From Sphingomonadales bacterium (GTDB lineage: Bacteria > Pseudomonadota > Alphaproteobacteria > Sphingomonadales > Emcibacteraceae), in contig DRKK01000269.1 in assembly GCA_011051815.1 (NCBI GenBank), positions 1 through 6,061 of the forward strand: a stretch of 6,061 nucleotides of DNA, read 5' to 3'. The notes under the pieces were generated by a model. The model was not told where the DNA came from and ran no database searches. It saw only the letters and a program-made list of their open reading frames with translations. Both the position numbers and the translations under genes were made by a program. How positions within the stretch are numbered: position 1 is the first letter of the stretch; every line of letters begins with the position of its first letter. Shown here one piece after another: positions 1 through 5,120 of this stretch.

Positions 1-1018
1 GGTTCTCTTTACCTCTGGTTCCGAAGGGGTGCCAAAAGGCGTGGCGCTCAGTCATATCAATCTGCAATCCAACCGCTATCAGATTGCGGCGCGGGTGGAT
101 TTCAATCCGTCCGATGTGGTCTTTAACGCCCTGCCCATATTCCATTGCTTTGGGATGACGGGCGGGCTTTTGCTGCCACTGTTATCGGGGTTAAAGACCT
201 TTCTCTATCCGTCGCCGCTCCATTATAAGGTCGTTCCGGAATTGGTCTATGACACCAATGCAACGATCATGTTTGGCACCGATACGTTCCTGACCGGCTA
301 TGCGCGGTTTGCCAATGCCTATGATTTTTACAGTATGCGCTATATCTTTGCCGGGGCGGAGAGGCTGAAGCCTGAAACCAAGCTGGCCTGGGCGGAAAAA
401 TTCGGCGTCCGGGTGTTTGAGGGTTACGGGGCCACGGAAACCTCGCCTGTGCTTGCGGTCAATACGCCCATGCATAACAGCCGTGGATCGGTGGGGAAAT
501 TGCTGCCGGATATTGATTATGAGCTTAAAGCGGTGCCGGGCATTGCGGACGGTGGTCGGCTGGTGGTGCGCGGCCCTAATGTGATGCGGGGCTATCTTTT
601 GGTGGATAATCCGGGCGAATTGGTGCCGCCTGAGGGGGGCTGGTATGATACCGGTGATATTGTAGAGATAGACGACGAAGGCTATGTGACCATCAAGGGC
701 CGGGCAAAACGCTTTGCCAAGATTGCCGGGGAAATGGTGTCACTTGCGGCGTCAGAGGCCGTTGCCGCGTCCCTCTGGCCCGATAATTTCCATGCCACCG
801 TTGCTATACCCGATGACAAAAAGGGCGAGCAGATTATTCTGCTGACCGACTGTAAAGAGGCCGAACGCAGTCTCATTTCACAGAAGATCAAGGCCGAGGG
901 CCTGCCCGACCTGATGCTGCCAAAAACCATCCTAATCGTGGAGCAGGTACCTGTTTTGGCGACCGGAAAAATTGATCACGTGGGGGTTTGTCGTCTGGTG
1001 GAGGGCAAGTTGCTGTGA
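1..1018 (+). CDS. aas: Aas-like acyl-ACP/acyl-CoA synthetase, C-terminal part (5' truncated by window)
   Basis: This is an AMP-forming (ANL superfamily) ligase that activates a fatty acid as acyl-AMP and transfers it to ACP or CoA. The frame is open from base 2, so the gene starts outside the window; 338 residues are visible. The phosphate-binding loop FTSGSEGVPKGVALSH lies at the very start. It is followed by GYGATETSP (from base 422), the GWYDTGDI motif, the hinge region GRAKRFAKIAGEMVSL and the catalytic-lysine segment ATGKID near the end. The order and wording (PSPLHYKVVPELVYD, ARFANAYDFYSMRY, RAKRFAKIAGEMVSL) closely match from memory the synthetase half of E. coli Aas, the 2-acylglycerophosphoethanolamine acyltransferase/acyl-ACP synthetase of lysophospholipid repair. 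The N-terminal PlsC-like acyltransferase half cannot be seen, so a stand-alone synthetase is possible. It looks intact and is functionally unrelated to the denitrification genes, with which it converges. Confidence 0.88.
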   Translation, partial: VLFTSGSEGVPKGVALSHINLQSNRYQIAARVDFNPSDVVFNALPIFHCFGMTGGLLLPLLSGLKTFLYPSPLHYKVVPELVYDTNATIMFGTDTFLTGYARFANAYDFYSMRYIFAGAERLKPETKLAWAEKFGVRVFEGYGATETSPVLAVNTPMHNSRGSVGKLLPDIDYELKAVPGIADGGRLVVRGPNVMRGYLLVDNPGELVPPEGGWYDTGDIVEIDDEGYVTIKGRAKRFAKIAGEMVSLAASEAVAASLWPDNFHATVAIPDDKKGEQIILLTDCKEAERSLISQKIKAEGLPDLMLPKTILIVEQVPVLATGKIDHVGVCRLVEGKLL

Positions 1019-1342
1019 TTATTTCACCGTGACGCTGCCCAGCATTTTCGGGTGGGGGCCACAGCGGTAGGGGAATTTTCCGGCCTCATCAAAGGTCTGG
1101 GTGAATATATCGCCAGGGAACATATAGTCTGGCTCGGGTGCGCCCATCTGCTCAAACCGTACACTGTGATACTGGCGTTTTTCCTTATTTGTCCAGATAA
1201 CGCTGTCGCCTTTGTTGATGATAATGTCCGCCGGGACAAATTTAAATTTTATGATCTCCACCTGCACCGTCTTTGGCGGCACAGTTATTACGCAGCCGGT
1301 GACGGTGAACAGGACAAGTATCAGGAAAATATATTTTATCAT
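1019..1342 (-). CDS. Cupredoxin-domain lipoprotein (small type 1 copper protein)
   Basis: This 107-residue protein is a putative lipid-anchored electron carrier facing the periplasm. The N-terminus is a short hydrophobic signal ending in the lipobox VTGC (lipidated Cys17); residue +2 is Val, so no inner-membrane retention Asp. The rest is one cupredoxin domain with a complete type 1 copper set: His59 (in YHSV), then Cys94, His97 and Met100 in CGPHPKM. The C-x-x-H-x-x-M loop has the short amicyanin spacing (CTPHPFM), shorter than in plastocyanin or pseudoazurin. The ATG (1342-1340) overlaps the TGA of the upstream cytochrome gene as ATGA, and a short AAGG lies 4 nt upstream, so translational coupling is likely. 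Its stop (TAA, 1021-1019) directly abuts the stop of the convergent synthetase gene. A role in electron delivery to NirS is inferred from context; copper handling is an alternative. Confidence 0.87.
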   Translation of the reverse strand: MIKYIFLILVLFTVTGCVITVPPKTVQVEIIKFKFVPADIIINKGDSVIWTNKEKRQYHSVRFEQMGAPEPDYMFPGDIFTQTFDEAGKFPYRCGPHPKMLGSVTVK

Positions 1343-3108
1343 TGTGCCTTGGCGTTGACCTCCATCTCATCATTATCAAAGCCCAGTTTATAGCCCAGGG
1401 ACACATGATGGAAGCGGGAATTGCTGTAATCATCATGGATGGCAAAGCCAAAGTTATAGGTCTTGTCCAGAGATAGCGCAATATCGCCGGGCTTGTCAGA
1501 GTTCAGCTTGCGTTTCAGGGATACAGTCCATAGGCCGCCTTTTAAGGTAGCCTCAAATTCAGCGCCTTCACCGCCGGACATATGGCGTTGGTCAAGGATA
1601 TAACCGTCTTCGACAATTTTTTCGCCGGACTTATACCTGATCAAATCCATATATTTGCCGCCGTCCATTTCGGCCTTGAGGGCATCTTCGTCTTTCAGCT
1701 TGTCCCAGCCCCCGCGTTTTTTGCCGCGTCGGCCTTTGACTTCAATCTTGGTCCGGCTTTCTTTCAGATATTTGGTTACTCCGCCGCTGAAATCCAGGCG
1801 GGCCGCAAATGGGCTGGCTGCAAGGGCCGCGTCATCAGGCCTGTGGGGCATATTGTTGGCGTCATGGTGGCAGGTACTCCAGCATCCGGCCCGGTCGGCA
1901 TATTCCACATCATCAGTGGCGAGCATAATTGCCAGTTTCATGGGGTTCTTCGGGTCCATCTTGCCACCGTCCACAAAGGGCACCGGAACATGGTCGCCCT
2001 CGGCCCAGCTAAAGCGCAGATAGAGATATTCTTTGTCATGGGTGGCCTGAACGGTTACCGGAATGTCACCGCGTTTGCCGGGAATGGGGCTGGTTTCAGC
2101 CTTCTCGCCGGTGACCATCTTCTTGCCCATATCGGCAGTTTCCTTGTCATGGCAGGTGACACAGCGGTCACCGCCCTTGGTAAAGGGCCGCGCGCCGCCA
2201 TGGTCGCGGCCATTCAACACCCATTCCAAGGAGGTCTGGCCCGGATAAAATAGGGTAATTTTCCGGCTGGATGCCTTGGACCAATCCACATTGATGTTGC
2301 TGACTTTCTTGGCGGTATGTTTTCCGTCCTTGGCACCTTGTTTGGCAAGGGCATCGGCAACGGCGGCTTTAATACGCTTGGCTTCGGCCTTTTTGGCCGC
2401 AACCTCTGCCAGACGTTCCGCCTCGGCTTCCTCGGCCTCTTTCTGGGTGATTTTCTTCAGGCCCACGGCAAAGACTTCAGGTATTTCGCGAATGAAGGCG
2501 GGGTTTGGCTTTTCCAGCTCTTCCAACTCTTCATCGCTGAGCAGATTACGCACATTATGATGGGCGATGCCTTTATGACAGTCAATACAGGTCTGTCCGG
2601 TGCTGAAGGCATTTAAATGCTGTTTGCGGGCGCGGGGTTTTTGAAACTCAGGATCCATGGACTCAAAATTATGACAGTTCCGACATTCGCGGGAGTCTGT
2701 TTTTTTCATGACCTTCCAGACCCGTTTGGCCATTTCCAGACGGTTGGCGTTGAATTTCTCCGGCGTGTCTACGGTCCCCATGGCTTTGTGATACAGCTCA
2801 TTACTGGCCTGAATCTTACGGACAATTTTATGTATCCATGGGTCGGGGACATGGCAGTCAGGGCAGGCGGCCCGAACGCCTGTCCGATTGGCATAATGGA
2901 TGGTGGGTTTATATTCCTGATAAACATTTTCCTCCATCTCATGGCAACTGATACAGAACTCTAGCGTGTTTGTGGCCTCCATAGCGGTATTGAACCCGCC
3001 CCAGAAGATAATACCGATAATAAAGAATGCCGCTGCACCGGCGATGGTTGTCCCGAGGATTAATTTACGGGAAAAAAAACTTTTCTTGTTAAATGAAGAT
3101 CGGGTCAT
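1339..3108 (-). CDS. NapC/NirT-type multiheme cytochrome c fused to an ethylbenzene-dehydrogenase-like (EB_dh) heme domain
   Basis: This 589-residue protein is a probable membrane-anchored quinol-oxidising cytochrome. Residues 1-15 are basic and about 16-38 form one transmembrane anchor. A NapC/NirT/NrfH-type tetraheme domain follows with CISCH (52-56), CPDCH (82-86), CRNCH (142-146) and CIDCH (174-178). The first motif reads CISCHEM, the CxxCHxM signature whose Met ligates the quinol-site heme in NrfH. Residues 190-265 are a charged, Ala/Lys/Glu-rich helical linker. The C-terminal part (about 275-580) looks like the EB_dh/cytochrome c-552 heme-binding family, with a further CVTCH (316-320), an atypical CWSTCHH (C409, C413, H414) before NNMPH, and the terminal FGFAIHDD and HHVSLGY stretches. 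The ATG at 3108 is preferred because GGAG lies 10 nt upstream; an in-frame TTG at 3129 has no ribosome site. Ordinary NapC/NirT proteins are about 200 residues, so this is a fusion. Its position after nirS suggests it feeds electrons to NirS, as NirT does in nirSTB clusters (inference). The exact name of the C-terminal family is from memory. Confidence 0.85.
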   Translation of the reverse strand: MTRSSFNKKSFFSRKLILGTTIAGAAAFFIIGIIFWGGFNTAMEATNTLEFCISCHEMEENVYQEYKPTIHYANRTGVRAACPDCHVPDPWIHKIVRKIQASNELYHKAMGTVDTPEKFNANRLEMAKRVWKVMKKTDSRECRNCHNFESMDPEFQKPRARKQHLNAFSTGQTCIDCHKGIAHHNVRNLLSDEELEELEKPNPAFIREIPEVFAVGLKKITQKEAEEAEAERLAEVAAKKAEAKRIKAAVADALAKQGAKDGKHTAKKVSNINVDWSKASSRKITLFYPGQTSLEWVLNGRDHGGARPFTKGGDRCVTCHDKETADMGKKMVTGEKAETSPIPGKRGDIPVTVQATHDKEYLYLRFSWAEGDHVPVPFVDGGKMDPKNPMKLAIMLATDDVEYADRAGCWSTCHHDANNMPHRPDDAALAASPFAARLDFSGGVTKYLKESRTKIEVKGRRGKKRGGWDKLKDEDALKAEMDGGKYMDLIRYKSGEKIVEDGYILDQRHMSGGEGAEFEATLKGGLWTVSLKRKLNSDKPGDIALSLDKTYNFGFAIHDDYSNSRFHHVSLGYKLGFDNDEMEVNAKAQ

Positions 3109-3134
3109 TTTCAGGATACTCCGGTGCAAATATT

Positions 3135-3161
3135 ATTATAAATAAAAAAAATAAATGTAAA
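3135..3161 (-). promoter_or_regulatory. Possible sigma70-like promoter for the fused cytochrome gene
   Basis: On the minus strand TTTACA (3161-3156) and a perfect TATAAT (3140-3135) are separated by 15 bp, predicting a start about 20 nt before the ATG at 3108. The spacing is shorter than the ideal 17 bp. The region is AT-rich and also contains the U-tract of the nirS terminator, so a chance match is quite possible. No FNR-type palindrome lies next to it. Confidence 0.3.
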
Positions 3162-3203
3162 GCAAGCGGGCAGGGATCATATTTTATGTTTCCTGCCCGC
3201 TTG
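3141..3203 (-). terminator. Rho-independent terminator downstream of nirS
   Basis: A perfect 12-bp inverted repeat, CAAGCGGGCAGG (3163-3174) and its complement (3192-3203), flanks a 17-nt loop that starts 12 nt after the nirS stop codon. In the minus-strand transcript the stem is followed, after a short CTTTACA spacer, by a U-rich run (TTTATTTTTTTTATT). The GC-rich stem plus U tract is the classic intrinsic layout, although the U tract begins several nt past the stem, so readthrough into the cytochrome gene is plausible. Confidence 0.8.
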
Positions 3204-3215
3204 TCATAATGGCTG

Positions 3216-4847
3216 TTATGTAACGTGGTTCACACGGTTATAGACATTGAATTTGCCTGTTGGTGTGGTCAGACCTTTGATGCGTTTGATCTCTTTTAGA
3301 GTATTGGCATCATAAATCACGATTTCACCTGTTGGGTTGCTGGCATCCTTGCGGTTCCAGACAGAGACCCATACTTCTGTGCCGTCCTTGTTGAACTCCA
3401 TATGAAGGGCAACTTTTCCTGGCTCATCTGTTACCCGGATTGTTTTGACAATCTCACGGGTCTTTTTATCGATGACCTGTACAGATTGCTGAACTTCGGG
3501 TTCTGGATGTTTCAGCTGATCAGCCCAGACATATTTGCTCTTTGGATGGGTGCGGATGAAGGCTCCGGCACCATCAGTTTCAACCGTATAGCACATTTTC
3601 CAAGCCTGATCTGGGTGACCGGCAGGGTCGTTGCCCCATACGGCTACCATACCCTCACCAAGATGCGTGGTGCCGCCCACAGGGCCGCATTTGTCATCTA
3701 TCCAGTTCGCACCGGGGCCAGGATGTGGCTTGGTTGGCGTATCAATGATTTTTTCCAGCTTGCGGGTTTTGGTGTCAATAATGACCATCTTGTTGGACGC
3801 ATTGGCGGCAATCTGGAAATAACGACCTGTTTTGTCAAAGAATCCATCATGGAGGAATTTTGCTGTATCTATCTCATCAATACGCAGGTTATCCAGGTCG
3901 CTGTAATCCACCTGCCACATCTGACCCAGTTCCTTAACGGCGACCAGGAAAGTTGGCTCATTGGGCGTGGTATAGATGGCGGCAACCCGGGCTTCGTTGA
4001 CAAATTCGCCGTCAACATTAACCCCGCGTGTGGAGACCACTTTCAGAGGCTCCATAGTCACCGCATCAAGGATCACGAAATGGGGCGGCCAATAGCCACC
4101 ACCGATGACATATTTACCGTCACCAGAGACGGCCACGTCACGGGCGTCATAGGCCATCTGTGTTTCAGCAACCAACATCTTGTCCGGTGTTTGCCACAGG
4201 TCAATTTTGGTCATTTTACCGTCACGGCCCTGCGTGTACCAAAAGCGACCCAGAGCTTCTTTGGGATGCTGTGTATTATGATGTTCCGTGGTTTTCAGCA
4301 CATGAACCGCATAACCGGTGTTGATATGGGTAACGATTTCTTTGGTGTCACCGTCAATGATGGCGACTTTACCGGCATCACGTTCGATAACGATGAAGAA
4401 ATTCTGCCAGTTGCGGTTATGCATGGGCTTTGTGGGATAATCCTTTGGCTCCACATAGACCTTATGACGTTCTTTCATAAGGGCCAGAGACATTTCCGGT
4501 GGTACAGGTGGCTCAAGCTGGATATAGGTGGCCAGCAGGGATATTTCCTCTTTGGAGAATATATCGTCAAAGTTATTCATACCGCCTTCCGTACCAAAGG
4601 TCAGAATTTTTTCAAGCCGGACCTGTCCCAGCTTTCTGGTTTTTTCAGGCACCAGGCTTTTGCCGGTGGCCCCTTTGCGCAACACACCATGACAGCCAGC
4701 ACAACGCTGAAAATACATGGATTTTGCTTTATTGAAGTCTGCTTCTGAAAGGCTTGGCTCGGCGGCTGTTGCGCTCAGGTTGAAACCTGCAGCGAACAGC
4801 CCAACGGCCAGTCCTAAAGCTGGTAGGGTAAATTTGGTCGTTTTCAT
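3216..4847 (-). CDS. nirS: Cytochrome cd1 nitrite reductase NirS
   Basis: This periplasmic enzyme reduces nitrite to nitric oxide, the committing step of denitrification; it has 543 residues. Residues 1-28 are a Sec signal peptide (SATA|A). The cytochrome c domain carries CAGCH (49-53) in the NirS-typical stretch RCAGCHGVLRKGATGK, with probable Met90 ligand (GTEGGM). An eight-bladed heme d1 propeller follows: proximal His182 in GYAVH, and the two active-site histidines His333 (FLHDG) and His375 (KPHPGPGAN), 42 residues apart as in Pseudomonas NirS (327/369). GTTHLGEG and the C-terminal TPTGKFNVYN are also conserved. The two active-site His and overall length favour NirS over NirN or NirF. Compared with Pseudomonas/Paracoccus sequences recalled from memory, there is a His-rich insertion after His182 and two extra cysteines (387, 419). 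The ATG at 4847 is chosen over one at 4871 because GAGGAA precedes it by 6 nt and the signal peptide begins there. No heme d1 biosynthesis genes are present in the window. Confidence 0.96.
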   Translation of the reverse strand: MKTTKFTLPALGLAVGLFAAGFNLSATAAEPSLSEADFNKAKSMYFQRCAGCHGVLRKGATGKSLVPEKTRKLGQVRLEKILTFGTEGGMNNFDDIFSKEEISLLATYIQLEPPVPPEMSLALMKERHKVYVEPKDYPTKPMHNRNWQNFFIVIERDAGKVAIIDGDTKEIVTHINTGYAVHVLKTTEHHNTQHPKEALGRFWYTQGRDGKMTKIDLWQTPDKMLVAETQMAYDARDVAVSGDGKYVIGGGYWPPHFVILDAVTMEPLKVVSTRGVNVDGEFVNEARVAAIYTTPNEPTFLVAVKELGQMWQVDYSDLDNLRIDEIDTAKFLHDGFFDKTGRYFQIAANASNKMVIIDTKTRKLEKIIDTPTKPHPGPGANWIDDKCGPVGGTTHLGEGMVAVWGNDPAGHPDQAWKMCYTVETDGAGAFIRTHPKSKYVWADQLKHPEPEVQQSVQVIDKKTREIVKTIRVTDEPGKVALHMEFNKDGTEVWVSVWNRKDASNPTGEIVIYDANTLKEIKRIKGLTTPTGKFNVYNRVNHVT

Positions 4848-4853
4848 GGTCGT

Positions 4854-4859
4854 TTCCTC
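4854..4859 (-). promoter_or_regulatory. nirS ribosome binding site
   Basis: GAGGAA on the minus strand ends 6 nt before the ATG at 4847. It decides the start: the in-frame ATG at 4871 would add eight residues (MPLDEETT) in front of an otherwise normal signal peptide and would place this Shine-Dalgarno inside the gene. Confidence 0.8.
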
Positions 4860-4919
4860 GTCTAATGGCATATGGAAAGCTAGGTGGGTTACGCATACTT
4901 AATGATGTACCCGAGATGA

Positions 4920-4925
4920 ATGTTA
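4920..4925 (-). promoter_or_regulatory. Candidate -10 element of the nirS promoter
   Basis: TAACAT on the minus strand shares TA and the final T with TATAAT. It would place the transcription start near 4913-4914, about 41-42 bp from the centre of the palindrome at 4949-4962. That is the class II geometry usual for FNR/Dnr-activated promoters and gives a leader of about 67 nt. The hexamer itself is weak; the spacing is the main argument. Confidence 0.45.
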
Positions 4926-4948
4926 TGTCACCGATCGGAAGAAAATCT

Positions 4949-4962
4949 TTGACGCACGTCAA
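4949..4962. promoter_or_regulatory. FNR/Dnr/NnrR-type operator, nirS-proximal
   Basis: TTGACGCACGTCAA is a perfect TTGAC-N4-GTCAA dyad, matching the CRP/FNR-family consensus TTGA(T/C)-N4-(A/G)TCAA. Its centre is about 108 bp upstream of the nirS ATG and about 42 bp upstream of the inferred transcription start. Activation of nirS by an oxygen- or NO-responsive regulator of this family is well established in denitrifiers. FNR, Dnr and NnrR cannot be told apart from the site. Confidence 0.85.
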
Positions 4963-5039
4963 GGATTCCGGGTTATCAATTTTCCCTAAGTCCCTAAATA
5001 TATTAAATAATTATGATTCTTAATTTTAGAATAGGATGC

Positions 5040-5053
5040 TTGACATGCATCAA
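5040..5053. promoter_or_regulatory. Second FNR/Dnr/NnrR-type operator, receptor-proximal
   Basis: TTGACATGCATCAA is a near-perfect TTGA(C/T)-N4-(A/G)TCAA dyad, extended by flanking C and G (CTTGAC...ATCAAG). Its centre is about 75 bp before the ATG of the divergent TonB-dependent receptor and 91 bp from the first operator. A start about 41.5 bp downstream would be near 5088, where only a weak -10 exists; TATAGT at 5099-5104 would instead fit a more distant, class I arrangement. It may serve the receptor, nirS or both. Confidence 0.7.
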
Positions 5054-5120
5054 GGAGCATGGCGGATTTCAACCATAGGAATAAGGCCTGTTAATTTTTA
5101 TAGTATGAAAGTTTAATATC

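Larger units (their letters stand above)
4848..5120. other. Divergent intergenic regulatory region nirS / TonB-dependent receptor
   Basis: These 273 bp hold the two FNR-type dyads and the nirS leader. An AT-rich core lies at about 4980-5036, with a tandem TCCCTAA (4983-4989 and 4991-4997) and an imperfect palindrome ATTCT...AGAAT (5016-5032). No convincing small gene, tRNA or riboswitch was seen. The minus-strand open frame starting at 4962 runs out of frame into nirS and looks spurious. Confidence 0.7.

Noticed and set aside
1003..1040. Nested inverted repeats (GGGCA...TGCCC with an inner GTGA...TCAC) over the convergent stop codons
   Set aside because: The stems are only 4-5 bp with mismatched spacing and no U tract on either strand, too weak to call a bidirectional terminator.
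1582..2253. 223-codon plus-strand frame opposite the fused cytochrome gene
   Set aside because: The opposite strand has heme motifs, a membrane anchor and a coherent domain order; this frame has none and no ribosome site was seen.
3072..3079. Run of eight A (T8 in the coding strand) near the start of the fused cytochrome gene, a possible slippage or phase-variation site
   Set aside because: It encodes a natural Ser-Phe-Phe-Ser stretch before the membrane anchor, and a single eight-base tract without other evidence is not enough.
3402..4748. 448-codon open frame on the plus strand, opposite nirS
   Set aside because: It lies entirely antisense to a clearly recognisable nirS, has no recognisable motifs, and is the kind of shadow frame expected opposite a long conserved gene.
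4729..4962. 77-codon minus-strand frame beginning inside the FNR-type dyad
   Set aside because: It overlaps the nirS start out of frame, its start lies within the operator, and the product has no recognisable features.
5016..5032. Imperfect palindrome ATTCT...AGAAT between the two operators
   Set aside because: It lies in very AT-rich DNA where such dyads arise by chance and matches no regulator consensus I recognise.
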